64,000 bases of DNA, from positions 3,491,143-3,555,142 of the forward strand of contig NZ_CP102664.1 in NCBI RefSeq assembly GCF_026427355.1, in the 5' to 3' direction. Origin of the DNA: Sphingobium sp. JS3065. GTDB lineage: Bacteria > Pseudomonadota > Alphaproteobacteria > Sphingomonadales > Sphingomonadaceae. A program made the translations under genes and the position numbers. Shown piece after piece: positions 25,942 through 35,140 of the stretch. Position 1 is the stretch's first letter; the number at the start of each line of letters is the position of its first letter. The notes beneath the pieces were generated by a model that saw only the letters and a list, made by a program, of their open reading frames with translations, was not told where the DNA came from and made no database searches.

Positions 25942-27450
25942 GTGACAAGGGAGACGGAACCAGCCGACTATGACCTCGCCGTGATCGGCGGCGGCGTCAA
26001 TGGCTGCGGCGTCGCCCGCGATGCCGCCGGGCGCGGGGCCAGGGTGCTGTTGCTGGAACGCGGCGATCTGGCGCAGGGCACGTCCTCCGCCTCCACCAAG
26101 CTGATCCATGGCGGGCTGCGCTATCTGGAGCATCGCGAATTCGGCCTGGTGCGCGAATCGCTGGCCGAACGCGAGCGGCTCTGGGCGATCGCGCCGCACA
26201 TCATCCATCCGCTGCGCTTCGTGCTGCCCTGGGTGCCGGGCTTGCGGCCCCGCTGGCTGCTGCGCCTGGGCCTGTTCGTCTACGACCATATTGGCGGCCG
26301 CCGCGCCTTGCCAGCGACGGAGGGGGTCGACCTGCGCCGCCATCCCGCCGGACGACCGCTGAAAACAGGCTTCGGCAAGGCCTATATTTACTCGGACGGA
26401 TGGGTGGACGATGCGCGCCTCGTCATCCTGAACGCCCGTGACGCCGCCGACCGGGGCGCCGATATCCGCACCCGGACCGAAGTGCTGCATCTGGAACGGG
26501 AAAATGGCGGCTGGACGATTCATGCGCAGGGGCCGGACGGTCCGGCGGCGCGTTTCCGGGCAAGGGCGGTGGTCAACGCAGCCGGGCCGCGGGTCCTGGA
26601 CCTGCTCCATCGCGCCCATGGCGACACGACGCGCCACATGCGGCTGGTGCGCGGATCGCATATCGTCGTGCCGCGCCTGTTCGACCATGGCTTCGCCTAT
26701 TTCTTCCAACTGCCCGATGGCCGGATTTTTTTCGCTCTGCCCTATGAGCGGGACTTCACCCTGATCGGCACGACCGACCGCGATCATACCGGGCCGGTCG
26801 ACGATGTGCGTCCGGAGCCGGAGGAAATCGCCTATCTGTGCGACGGGGCCAATCGCTATTTCCGCAAGGCCATCGCGCCGCGGGATGTGCTGTGGTCCTA
26901 TGCCGGGGTGCGCCCGTTGATCGACGACGGCTCCGCCAGGCCGGAGGCGGCGACACGGGGCTACCGGCTGGAGCTGGACGCGCCGCAGGGCGAGGCGCCG
27001 CTGCTCAGCCTGTTCGGCGGCAAGATCACCACCTATCGTCATCTCGCCGCTGAAGCGGTGGCGATGCTGAAACCCTTTCTCCCCAGCCTGTCGGGCAGCG
27101 ACTGGACCGCGAAGGCGCCGTTGCCGGGCGGCGATTTCCCGATGCAGGGGCGCGATCGACTCATCGCCGATCTGGGCTGCGACTATCCCTTTCTGGACTT
27201 TGCGTCGGTGCAGCGCATCGCCTGCGCCTACGGCACCCGCGCCTGGGACTGGCTGGGCGGGGCGCAGGACAGGGACGGGTTGGGGACTTATTTCGGCCAT
27301 GGCCTGACGGAGGCGGAGTTGCGCTATCTGGTGGAGCGGGAATGGGCGATGACCGCCGACGATATATTGTGGCGCCGGACCAAGCTGGGCCTGCGCCTGG
27401 ACGCGCAGCAGAAAGCGCGGGTCGAGCGATGGCTGGGGGAAAGGGCATGA
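25942..27450 (+). CDS. glpD: Glycerol-3-phosphate dehydrogenase (FAD)
   Basis: A membrane-associated flavoprotein that oxidises glycerol-3-phosphate to dihydroxyacetone phosphate and feeds the quinone pool. The 502-residue protein has an N-terminal FAD motif YDLAVIGGGVNGCGVARDAA, the GTSSASTKLIHGGLRYLE substrate region and a C-terminal DUF-like helical domain. It begins with GTG, as no ATG in frame precedes the FAD fold. Its stop overlaps the glpK start. The glycerol facilitator and GlpR regulator are not in the window. Confidence 0.95.
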   Translation: MTRETEPADYDLAVIGGGVNGCGVARDAAGRGARVLLLERGDLAQGTSSASTKLIHGGLRYLEHREFGLVRESLAERERLWAIAPHIIHPLRFVLPWVPGLRPRWLLRLGLFVYDHIGGRRALPATEGVDLRRHPAGRPLKTGFGKAYIYSDGWVDDARLVILNARDAADRGADIRTRTEVLHLERENGGWTIHAQGPDGPAARFRARAVVNAAGPRVLDLLHRAHGDTTRHMRLVRGSHIVVPRLFDHGFAYFFQLPDGRIFFALPYERDFTLIGTTDRDHTGPVDDVRPEPEEIAYLCDGANRYFRKAIAPRDVLWSYAGVRPLIDDGSARPEAATRGYRLELDAPQGEAPLLSLFGGKITTYRHLAAEAVAMLKPFLPSLSGSDWTAKAPLPGGDFPMQGRDRLIADLGCDYPFLDFASVQRIACAYGTRAWDWLGGAQDRDGLGTYFGHGLTEAELRYLVEREWAMTADDILWRRTKLGLRLDAQQKARVERWLGERA

Positions 27451-28928
27451 GCGAACCGCGTATATTGGTGCTGGACGAAGGCACCACGTCGACGCGGGCG
27501 ATGCTCTATGCGCCGGACGGGCGGCGGCTGGGCATGGCGCAGGCGGACCTCGTCCAATATTATCCGCAGCCCGGCTGGGTCGAACATGACGCGGCGGAAA
27601 TCTGGGAAAAGACGCTGGCCTGCGCACGCGAGATGGTGGCGCTGGCGGGCGGGGCGGATCATATCGCCGCCATCGGCATCGCCAACCAGCGCGAAACAGT
27701 GGTCGCCTGGGACCGGCGGACGGGCGAACCGCTGGCCCCCGCCATCGTCTGGCAGGACCGCCGCACCGCCAGTCATTGCGCGGCCCTGCGCGAGGCGGGC
27801 GAGGAGGAGGCGATCCAGCGGCGGACCGGGCTGGTGCTCGATCCCTATTTTTCCGCGACCAAGATGCGCTGGCTGCTGGACCATGCGCCCGGGGTGGCGG
27901 AGGCGGGGGACGCGCTGGCCTTCGGCACGGTGGAAAGCTGGCTGGTCTGGAAGCTGACCGGCGGCCTGCATGTCAGCGACGCCAGCAACGCCAGCCGCAC
28001 CCAGCTCATGGCGCTGGACGGCGCGCAATGGGACCGGGGCCTTTGCGACCTGTTCGGCGTGCCGCTGCGCGCCCTGCCGGAGATTTGCGACAATATCGGC
28101 GCCGTTGGCGAGACGCGGGCGGAATGGTTCCGGCGGCCCATCGCGATCCGGGGATTGATGGGGGACCAGCAGGCGGCGACCATCGGCCAGGGTTGCCTGA
28201 CGCCGGGCGACGCCAAGGCGACATTGGGCACGGGGGCCTTCGTCCTCGCCCATATGGGCAGCGCCGTGCCGGTTTCGCGGCATCGCCTGCTGGGAACCTT
28301 GCTCTGCCGGTTGCCGGGCGAGACGAGCTATGCGCTGGAAGGATCGCTGTTCGTCGCGGGCAGCCTGATCCAATGGCTGCGCGACGAACTGCGCCTGATC
28401 GCCACGGCGGAAGAGACGGAGGCGCTGGCCCGGTCGGTGCCGGACAGTGGCGGCGTCGCCATGCTGCCCGCGCTGGCGGGGCTGGGCGCGCCGCACTGGC
28501 GGGCGGAGGCCAAGGGCATGATCCATGGCCTGACGCTGGGCACGAAGCGGGCGCATATCGTGCGCGCGGCCCTCGAATCGCTGTCGCACCAGATTCATGA
28601 CCTGGCCAGCGCCTTCGCCGCAGACGGCGTGCCGTGGCGCGGCCTGAAGGTGGATGGCGGGATGAGCGCGAATGACTGGATCGCGCAGGATCTGGCCGAC
28701 ATTCTGGACCTGCCCGTCGACCGTCCCGCCGATGTGGAGACGACCGCCAAGGGAGCGGCGATGCTGGCGGCGGTGGGCGGCGGCCTGTTCCCCACGCTCC
28801 CCGCCGCGTCGGCGGCGATGGGGGCCGGGGCGCGGCGATTCACCCCGGCCTTGCCCGACGATCGGCGGGCGGCAAGGCTGGACGGATGGCGGGCGCTGTT
28901 GGCGGCTTCCGCATTTTCTCCTGTGTAA
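27447..28928 (+). CDS. glpK: Glycerol kinase
   Basis: Phosphorylates glycerol in the cytosol, giving the substrate of GlpD. The 493-residue FGGY-family protein starts MSEPRILVLDEGTTSTRAML, and has the substrate motif GWVEHDAAEIW and the ADP-binding GALESLSHQIHDL-like region. Glu replaces the more common Gln in the DxGTTSSR motif (DEGTTSTR), an uncommon but tolerated change. The ATG overlaps the glpD stop and has GGGGAAAGG upstream. Confidence 0.95.
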   Translation: MSEPRILVLDEGTTSTRAMLYAPDGRRLGMAQADLVQYYPQPGWVEHDAAEIWEKTLACAREMVALAGGADHIAAIGIANQRETVVAWDRRTGEPLAPAIVWQDRRTASHCAALREAGEEEAIQRRTGLVLDPYFSATKMRWLLDHAPGVAEAGDALAFGTVESWLVWKLTGGLHVSDASNASRTQLMALDGAQWDRGLCDLFGVPLRALPEICDNIGAVGETRAEWFRRPIAIRGLMGDQQAATIGQGCLTPGDAKATLGTGAFVLAHMGSAVPVSRHRLLGTLLCRLPGETSYALEGSLFVAGSLIQWLRDELRLIATAEETEALARSVPDSGGVAMLPALAGLGAPHWRAEAKGMIHGLTLGTKRAHIVRAALESLSHQIHDLASAFAADGVPWRGLKVDGGMSANDWIAQDLADILDLPVDRPADVETTAKGAAMLAAVGGGLFPTLPAASAAMGAGARRFTPALPDDRRAARLDGWRALLAASAFSPV

Positions 28929-28980
28929 GATCGTGATCGTGAGTATATTTTAACGATAAGCGTCTATGGCCGGAGGGAAC

Positions 28981-30762
28981 ATGCAGACGTCTCTTCGACA
29001 TTCTTCATCCCATCTTGCGCCGGTCGCGCTGGGTTGCGCCTATTTCCTGATGGCGTCGCTGGCGCTCGTCAGTTCGCGCTTTGAAGGTGGACTGGCCTTC
29101 GTCTGGGGCGCCAATGCGCTGTTGATGGCTTATTTGCTGACGTCGCGGACCAGCGGCTGGCCATCGGCCCTGATCGCCTGCGCCGTGGCGAGCGCGCTGT
29201 CGACGGCGCTGTGGGGCATGGGATTGCCGGCCGCCGTGCCGATGGCGGCGGTCAACCTGCTGGAAGCGCTGATCGTCGTGCTGATTTGCCGCCGGTTCGT
29301 GCCGGACGGGAAGTTTGCCGGATCGATGCGGCCGCTGTTCGTCTTCATCCTGGCCCTTTGCGGTCCGGCGAATCTGATCGCGGGGTTGGCGGCCGCGTTG
29401 GTCGCGTCGACGCTGACTCCGGTGCCCTTCGGCGCATCCTGGTTGCAATGGTATGCCGGGCATGTGCTGGGCGGGCTGACCTGCGCGCCGATCCTGATGA
29501 TGCTGATGCAGGGCGAATTGCGGCGCTGGTTCGGCCAGACCACCAGCAATGCGAAATGGGAAGCGGTGGGTTTGCTGCTGCTGTTCGCGCTGGCGACGGC
29601 CTATGTCTTCTACCTCGCGCATTTTCCGATGCTGTTCGCGCTGCTGCTGCCGATGGTGGCCATCGTTTTTCGGGTCGGCAATCTGGGGGCGGCGGCATCG
29701 GTCATGGTCCTGGCGATCATCGGCGGCATGGCGACCATGACCGGCCATGGGCCGTTGCACATGATCCCCGGCACGCTGGGCGAAAGGACGCAATATTTTC
29801 AGCTTTTCCTGGCTTTCAGCTTCCTGCTGTCCATGCCGATCGCGGCGGAGTTGAACAGCCGCCGCCGCCTGTGCCAGATGTTGCAGGAAAGCGAGGCGCG
29901 TTATCGCGCCATCGCGGAAAATAGCGGCGATATCGTGCTCAACATCAGTGTAGAGGGCGTCATCGAATATGCATCGCCCGCCGTCGCGGAACAGATTGGC
30001 TGCGCGCCGGAACTGCTGATCGGACAGGACGCCGCCAATCTGGTCGATCCGAAGGATCGGGAACAGATGATCGCGGCGCTGCATCGTGCGCTGGCGCATC
30101 CGGGCGATGTGCAGACGGTCGAATTCAGGCCCTTCATATCCGACGAGGGCCGGGAATGGTGCGAGATGGTGGTGCGCGCCGTGGTCGACGAGCGCGGCAT
30201 GCCCACCGGCCTCATCAGCACGATCCGCGACATGTCCCGGCACAAGGCGCGGCAACAGGCGTTGCAGCAGGCGGCGTCGCTCGATTCGCTGACCGGGGCC
30301 GATACGCGGCGCGCCTTCCTGGAAAAGCTGGAGGAGGAGATGTCGCTTGTGCGGCGGGGCGGGCGCGCCTGCCTGTTGCTGATCGACATCGATCATTTCA
30401 AGGCGGTCAACGATTGCCATGGGCATGGCGCCGGCGACCGCGTGTTGGCGGCCTTTGTCGAACGGCTGCGTCCGGGGCTGCGCGGCGTCGACAGCATCGG
30501 CCGCCTGGGCGGTGAGGAATTCGCCATCCTGCTGAGCGGCACCGATGTCCAGCGGGCGAGCATGATCTGCGAACGGCTGCGCGAAATGGTGTCGGCCCAT
30601 CCCGTGCAAATCGATTCGGGAGAGGCGATCCGGGTGACGTTCAGCGCGGGATTGGTGGCGCTGGGCAATCGGAGCGACGGCCAGGCAGTGCTGGATGCTG
30701 CGGATAAAGCCCTTTACGACGCCAAGCATAGCGGACGGAACTGCCTGCGCCTGGCGGCTTAG
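28981..30762 (+). CDS. MASE1-PAS-GGDEF diguanylate cyclase
   Basis: Synthesises cyclic di-GMP from two GTP. The 593-residue protein has an N-terminal MASE1-type sensor of eight or so membrane helices (about residues 10-290), a PAS domain (about 310-425, RYRAIAENSGDIVLNISVEG) and a C-terminal GGDEF domain. The active-site motif is GGEEF at 510-514 and an inhibitory-site RxxD is at 501-504, so it is predicted catalytically active with feedback inhibition. GGAGGGAAC before the ATG decided the start over one five codons upstream. It likely signals to effectors such as the nearby PilZ protein. Confidence 0.93.
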   Translation: MQTSLRHSSSHLAPVALGCAYFLMASLALVSSRFEGGLAFVWGANALLMAYLLTSRTSGWPSALIACAVASALSTALWGMGLPAAVPMAAVNLLEALIVVLICRRFVPDGKFAGSMRPLFVFILALCGPANLIAGLAAALVASTLTPVPFGASWLQWYAGHVLGGLTCAPILMMLMQGELRRWFGQTTSNAKWEAVGLLLLFALATAYVFYLAHFPMLFALLLPMVAIVFRVGNLGAAASVMVLAIIGGMATMTGHGPLHMIPGTLGERTQYFQLFLAFSFLLSMPIAAELNSRRRLCQMLQESEARYRAIAENSGDIVLNISVEGVIEYASPAVAEQIGCAPELLIGQDAANLVDPKDREQMIAALHRALAHPGDVQTVEFRPFISDEGREWCEMVVRAVVDERGMPTGLISTIRDMSRHKARQQALQQAASLDSLTGADTRRAFLEKLEEEMSLVRRGGRACLLLIDIDHFKAVNDCHGHGAGDRVLAAFVERLRPGLRGVDSIGRLGGEEFAILLSGTDVQRASMICERLREMVSAHPVQIDSGEAIRVTFSAGLVALGNRSDGQAVLDAADKALYDAKHSGRNCLRLAA

Positions 30763-30781
30763 GGTGGCGGCCATTTAAATC

Positions 30782-30898
30782 CGTCATCCCAGCGGAAGCT
30801 GGGATCTCGTGAGGCTAGGGCGTGTCCTATCGCCTGAGATCCCAGCTTTCGCTGGGATGACGATATTTTCAGCGTCAGCCATTGGCCAAAACCCGCTA
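30782..30898. repeat. Palindromic intergenic repeat, family A copy 1
   Basis: CGTCATCCCAGC (30782-30793) and GCTGGGATGACG (30851-30862) form 12-bp ends around an inner stem AAGCTGGGATCTC / GAGATCCCAGCTT. A tail with CGATATTTTCAGCGTC and ATTGGCCAAAAC follows. It occupies the spacer after the diguanylate cyclase gene. Other copies: 38379-38459 and 59878-59937, and a tail only at 32533-32582. Confidence 0.85.
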
Positions 30899-30925
30899 TC
30901 ACATCACCGCATAAAATCGAGCGAT

Positions 30926-30938
30926 GATATGTTGTAAC
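30926..30938. promoter_or_regulatory. Possible Zur-like half-palindrome upstream of the MerC gene
   Basis: GATATGTTGTAAC resembles the zinc-uptake-regulator core GTTATAACATAAC with two or three mismatches, and lies about 30 bases before the MerC start codon. Only suggestive. Confidence 0.25.
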
Positions 30939-30969
30939 TTTTCTCCGCCTCGCCTATGTTGCATGCGTC

Positions 30970-31347
30970 ATGCCAATCACTCTTCGCCAGCATCTGCTTA
31001 ACGGTCGGATAGACCGCATCGCGATAGCGCTGTCGGGCATGTGCGTGGCGCATTGCTTCGGCACCGCCGTGTTGCTGGGCGTGCTGGCGTCGGCGGGCGG
31101 AATTTTCGAAAGCCCGATCTTCCATGAAGCCGGTCTGGCGCTGGCGATCCTGCTTGGCGCGGTGGCGCTGGGCCATGGCGCGGTGGCGCACGGCTATATG
31201 ATGCCGGCCGCCATCGGATCGTTGGGCCTGGGCATCATGGCCGGGGCGCTCACCATGGATCATGGCTGGCAGGAAAGCGCCTATACGCTGCTGGGCGTTG
31301 CGATCCTGGCGCTGGGGCATGATCTGAACCACCGCGCGGGCCGGTAG
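30970..31347 (+). CDS. MerC-domain membrane protein
   Basis: A 125-residue protein with four membrane helices. The first carries the MerC pattern GMCVAHCFGTAV with a CxxxC-type pair, and a histidine-rich C-terminus ends GHDLNHRAGR. MerC family proteins can transport mercury, but in genomes without mer genes they are usually of unknown, probably metal-related, role. No mer operon is nearby. A weak Zur-like motif upstream hints at zinc. Confidence 0.85.
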   Translation: MPITLRQHLLNGRIDRIAIALSGMCVAHCFGTAVLLGVLASAGGIFESPIFHEAGLALAILLGAVALGHGAVAHGYMMPAAIGSLGLGIMAGALTMDHGWQESAYTLLGVAILALGHDLNHRAGR

Positions 31348-31363
31348 GCACGGCTCCGATAGA

Positions 31364-31436
31364 GCATCGCGCGCAAAGGCGATGCGAAAACAAAAACCTG
31401 GAGCGCGCGTCCTGCGTCTGATTTAACGGAGTTCGG
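31364..31436. repeat. Intergenic element with GCATCGC/GCGATGC ends, copy 2
   Basis: GCATCGC (31364-31370) and GCGATGC (31379-31385) form a 7-bp stem, followed by GAAAACAAAAACCTGGAGCG and a T-rich tail reaching the glpX stop. It shares ends with the element near 19858. It sits between convergent genes and could stop transcription from both sides. Confidence 0.55.
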
Positions 31437-32420
31437 TCAGATCGGCTTCCGGTCCAGCCGATGCTCGCCCTTCACCCAGCGCACCGTGCCGGTGCTGGCG
31501 CGCATCACGACGCTGTCGGTGGTGAGCTTGCCGCCCGGCAGCCGCTTGACCCCGTTCAGCAGCGATCCGTCCGTGACCCCGGTCGCCGCGAAGATGCAGT
31601 CGCCCTTCGCCAGTTCCTTCAGGTCATAGATTCTGTCGAGATCGGTGATGCCCCATTTGCGGGCGCGGGCCCGTTCATCTTCATTGCGGAACAGCAGCTT
31701 GCCCTTGAACTGCCCGCCCACGCAGCGCAGCGCCGCGCAGGCCAGAACGCCTTCGGGCGCGCCGCCCGACCCCATATACATGTCGATATTGGTTTCGGGA
31801 TTGGTGGTGGCGATCACCCCCGCCACGTCGCCGTCCGGGATCAGCATGATGCCGCAACCGATGGCGCGCAGTTCCGCGATCAGCTTTTCATGACGGGGCC
31901 GGTCGAGCACGCAGACGATGATCTCATGCGCGTCGACGCCCTTGGCGTTGGCGACGGCCTCCACATTCTCCTTCACCGATTTGTTGAGGTCGATGATGCC
32001 GTCGGGCAGGCCGGGGCCGACCGCCAGCTTCTCCATATAGACGTCGGGGGCGTTGAGCAGGCCGCCTTCCTCCGAAATGGCCAGCACGGCAAGCGCGTTG
32101 GGACCGGCCTTGGCAGTGATGGTCGTGCCTTCCAGCGGATCGAGCGCGATGTCGATTTTCGGCCCGGTGCCGATCGCATTGCCGACCTTTTCGCCGATAT
32201 AGAGCATCGGCGCCTCGTCGCGCTCGCCCTCGCCGATGACGACGGTGCCGTCCATATAGAGGTCGTTGAAGGCCAGCCGCATCGCTTCGACCGCCGCGGC
32301 GTCGGCGGCCTTTTCGTCGCCCCGGCCGATCAGCTTCGAAGCGGCGATGGCGGCCGCCTCGGTCACGCGCACCATTTCCAGCACCAGCACGCGATCGAGT
32401 ATCGAGCTTGCCTGCACCAT
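31437..32420 (-). CDS. glpX: Fructose-1,6-bisphosphatase class II
   Basis: A gluconeogenic enzyme removing the C1 phosphate. The 327-residue protein has VVIGEGERDEAPMLYIGE, DIALDPLEGTTITA with the metal-binding Asp and Glu, and SGGAPEGVLACAALRCVGG-type motifs of the GlpX family. The ATG giving MVQASSILDRVLVLEMVRVT was chosen because GAGGGAAA lies just upstream. It is downstream of hom on the same strand, a usual sphingomonad pairing. Confidence 0.95.
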   Translation of the reverse strand: MVQASSILDRVLVLEMVRVTEAAAIAASKLIGRGDEKAADAAAVEAMRLAFNDLYMDGTVVIGEGERDEAPMLYIGEKVGNAIGTGPKIDIALDPLEGTTITAKAGPNALAVLAISEEGGLLNAPDVYMEKLAVGPGLPDGIIDLNKSVKENVEAVANAKGVDAHEIIVCVLDRPRHEKLIAELRAIGCGIMLIPDGDVAGVIATTNPETNIDMYMGSGGAPEGVLACAALRCVGGQFKGKLLFRNEDERARARKWGITDLDRIYDLKELAKGDCIFAATGVTDGSLLNGVKRLPGGKLTTDSVVMRASTGTVRWVKGEHRLDRKPI

Positions 32421-32532
32421 GTCGTTTCCCTCTTCAGCCGCTATTTTGGGGAGCGCGATAGGATGTCGCTCTACCAATGTCGAGGGTGCGCTTTTCGTGA
32501 AGCCGATGCAATGGAAGGACGTTTGCCGGATG

Positions 32533-32582
32533 GGGTGACGATATCATCGACGTCCGCAAATGACTCCCGGCCTTGGGCCAAA
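32533..32582. repeat. Partial family A repeat between hom and glpX
   Basis: GTGACGATATCATCGACGTC followed by CGGCCTTGGGCCAAAT matches the tail of the CGTCATCCC elements (GATGACGATATT...CGGCCAAAC), but the palindromic head is missing. Confidence 0.5.
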
Positions 32583-32597
32583 TGCGTCCTTCACGCC

Positions 32598-33917
32598 TCA
32601 ATCCAGAATATGCATGACGATCGGCGTCTGGAGCAGGCTGTCCGACCCGGCGAGCCGGTCCAGCGTTTCGCGCACGCAGCGCTCCTCGCCCGCATGGGTG
32701 ACGATCGCCACCAGCACGCCGTCCGCCTGGTTGGCGCCGCGCTGGATCATGCTCTCGATCGAGACGCCCGCGTCCCGGGTCGCCGCCGCGATCTCCGCCA
32801 GCACGCCGGGGCGGTCCTGCACCTTGAAGCGCATATAGGCGCGGCCCACCCGCTTGCCCGCATCGGCCGGTTTCTGCTGCGCCAGCGCCGCGACCGGCAT
32901 GGCGAGCGCATCGCCATATTCGTCGCGCGCCACGTCGATCAGGTCAGCGACCACCGCCGAAGCGGTCGGCCCGTCGCCCGCGCCGCGCCCCTGGAAGAAG
33001 AGGCGGCCGACGAAATTGCCCTCCGCCACCACGGCGTTCAGCGAACCGTCGACATGGGCCAGCGGATGATTCAGCGGCACCAGCATGGGGTGGACGCGCT
33101 GGAACAGCCCGTCCGGGCCATTTTCCGCCATGCCGACCAGACGGATGCGATAGCCCAAGGCCGCCGCCTCTGCGATGTCGGCGGCGATGACGTGGCGGAT
33201 GCCGGTGGTCGCGACCGAATCGAAATCCAGTTCCGTGCCGAAGGCCAGGCTGGCAAGGATGGTCAGCTTGTGCGCGGCATCCACGCCGTCGATGTCGAAG
33301 CTGGGATCGGCCTCGGCATAGCCCAGTTCCTGCGCTTCCTTCAGCACATCGTCGAAGCCCCGGGGATTTCCGGATTCCTGGGCCTTCTCCATGGTGGTCA
33401 GGATATAGTTGCAGGTGCCGTTCAGAATGCCGTAGACCCGGCTGATCTCGTTCGCCGCCGCGCCTTCGCGCATGCCCTTGATGACCGGGATGCCGCCTGC
33501 CACCGCCGCTTCATATTTGAGCGCGACGCCGGCCTTCTCCGCCAGTCCGGCCAGGTCCAGGCCATGATGGGCCAGCATCGCCTTGTTCGCGGTGACGAAG
33601 GGCTTGCCGACGGTCAGGCACTGGCGGGCGAGGGTGAGGGCAGGGCCGTCCGCCCCGCCGATCAGTTCCACCACCACGTCGATATCGTCCCGCATCGCCA
33701 GCGTCGTCATGTCGTCCACCCATTCATAGGGCGACAGGTCGACGCCGCGATCCTTGTTCCGGTCGCGCGCGGAGATGGCGACGATCTGGATCGGGCATCC
33801 GGCGCGGCGGGCGATCAGGTCCGCATTGGTCTGAAGCAGCCGAATGACCCCGCCGCCCACCGTGCCGAGGCCGACGAGCGCGACGCGCAGCGGGGCATGG
33901 CGGTGCAGATTGGTCAT
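32598..33917 (-). CDS. hom: Homoserine dehydrogenase
   Basis: Reduces aspartate semialdehyde to homoserine, the branch point to threonine and methionine. The 439-residue protein has an N-terminal NAD(P)-binding segment RVALVGLGTVGGGVIRLL, the family signature KLTILASLAFGTELDF and substrate residues in LNGTCNYILT, and a C-terminal ACT domain (about residues 355-435, RPGVLAEIAAATRDAGVSIE) for threonine feedback. It precedes glpX on the minus strand. Confidence 0.95.
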   Translation of the reverse strand: MTNLHRHAPLRVALVGLGTVGGGVIRLLQTNADLIARRAGCPIQIVAISARDRNKDRGVDLSPYEWVDDMTTLAMRDDIDVVVELIGGADGPALTLARQCLTVGKPFVTANKAMLAHHGLDLAGLAEKAGVALKYEAAVAGGIPVIKGMREGAAANEISRVYGILNGTCNYILTTMEKAQESGNPRGFDDVLKEAQELGYAEADPSFDIDGVDAAHKLTILASLAFGTELDFDSVATTGIRHVIAADIAEAAALGYRIRLVGMAENGPDGLFQRVHPMLVPLNHPLAHVDGSLNAVVAEGNFVGRLFFQGRGAGDGPTASAVVADLIDVARDEYGDALAMPVAALAQQKPADAGKRVGRAYMRFKVQDRPGVLAEIAAATRDAGVSIESMIQRGANQADGVLVAIVTHAGEERCVRETLDRLAGSDSLLQTPIVMHILD

Positions 33918-34011
33918 GGCTTCTCTTCATCCTTACTGATCATGCGAAGCCGCGCTGATAGCCGCCTCTGCGCGTCTGTCCAAGGAAAAGGAACCGCCCC
34001 GCCTCCCGCGA

Positions 34012-34890
34012 TCAGCGGACGGCGCGAGTCCGGCCGCACGCGCCCAGGGCGCTCAGAACCACCTGGTAATCCGCGCGGGCCGCCGCGGCGTCCTGAGGAG
34101 AAAGGGCGCGCACCGACCGCGCCGGCAGCGAATCGGGCAGGCCGCAGGCCAGGCGATACCAGAGCAGGCTGCCCTGCGCCGGGGGACGGGCCGCTTCGTC
34201 CACAATTTCCCCCAGCGCCACGGCCCAGCGCGGTTCCTGCCCGGGTCGGCGCAGGATCGACAGCGACACGGGGTCGCCATTTTCGGTGCGCAGGAAAATT
34301 TGCGTCTCGCCCTCGTCGGCGATCGTGCCGGCGACATGGAAAGCGTCGCCAAGGCCGATGATACGCGGCGGCGCGTCATGGGCGACCAATTCGGAGAGAA
34401 TTGCCTTCACCCGCTCGATTTCGGCGGGGGAGGCGACGATCTGCGCATCGCGCGCGATAAGTTGAATTTCCCCGGGGCGCGCCCCGGGCCGGGCGAACAG
34501 GATGACCTGGGCCTTCTTCAGCTTGGGCAACTTGCCCCGCGCGTCAAGCGGCGCGTCGTACAGGTAACGGACGGTCGGGCTGATTCCGCCTTCGCCGCGA
34601 ATCAGATTGGCGACGTTCGCCTCCACATAGACCCTTTGATACCCTGCCGGGACGGCGCCGGCCTGCTCCGGCTTCAATTTGACGATGTTGCCAATCCGCG
34701 CCTGCGCCACCAGCGCCGCGCCGTCCGCAAGGTCGGCGATATCGGCGTAGGAGAGGCCCGCGACCCGTTCCGACGCCGCCGCCGCCGACCGGTTCGACGG
34801 CGTCTGAGCCACGGAAATCTGCGATTGTGCGGCGGAAATGAGGCAAAACAGGGCCAGCTTCCGCAAGGCGATGGTGGATTTCATTTTCAT
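34012..34890 (-). CDS. Exported protein of unknown function
   Basis: A 292-residue protein with a signal peptide (MKMKSTIALRKLALFCLISA, probable cleavage near SVAQ). The mature region begins LSYADIADLADGAALVAQAR and includes VYVEANVANLIRGEGGISPT and AQVILFARPGARPGEIQL, an alternating beta pattern. It ends in a cysteine-containing segment (LACGLPDSL, LSALGACGRT). I do not recognise a family, though such proteins occur near sphingomonad tonB clusters. AGGACGAAG precedes the ATG. A 16-bp palindrome lies 24 bases upstream of the start. Confidence 0.7.
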   Translation of the reverse strand: MKMKSTIALRKLALFCLISAAQSQISVAQTPSNRSAAAASERVAGLSYADIADLADGAALVAQARIGNIVKLKPEQAGAVPAGYQRVYVEANVANLIRGEGGISPTVRYLYDAPLDARGKLPKLKKAQVILFARPGARPGEIQLIARDAQIVASPAEIERVKAILSELVAHDAPPRIIGLGDAFHVAGTIADEGETQIFLRTENGDPVSLSILRRPGQEPRWAVALGEIVDEAARPPAQGSLLWYRLACGLPDSLPARSVRALSPQDAAAARADYQVVLSALGACGRTRAVR

Positions 34891-34913
34891 CTTCGTCCTA
34901 CTAATGGCAGTCC

Positions 34914-34929
34914 GTGACAAGTTTGTCAC
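34914..34929. promoter_or_regulatory. 16-bp palindrome between the exported-protein gene and tonB
   Basis: GTGACAA-GT-TTGTCAC is a perfect 7-bp inverted repeat with a 2-bp centre, suited to a dimeric repressor. It lies just upstream of the minus-strand gene and about 210 bases before tonB. No regulator is adjacent, so the protein involved is unknown. Confidence 0.45.
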
Positions 34930-35140
34930 ATGCAAGTCTTTCTGGTGTGTAATGGCGGTCGCAAATGATCATATCGATAAAGCGTTTGCGTGCCACGATG
35001 CGCCGCGATAGGAGTTCGCACGGTAGCAAATGGACGGATAGGGGCCAAGATGACCAGGGGGACCTGGCCAGCTCGGGCCGTTTTTGGCTTATTTGCCGAT
35101 AATCAACTGGTAAAGCTGAGTTAAGGAGTGTCGTTGCCGA

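Noticed and set aside
25426..28598. Long minus-strand frames opposite glpD and glpK
   Set aside because: Both are antisense to confidently identified genes, with arginine- and glutamine-rich low-complexity products typical of shadow frames.
31461..34361. 966-codon plus-strand frame across glpX and hom
   Set aside because: It covers two well-supported minus-strand enzymes and shows no domain; its length reflects third-position GC bias.
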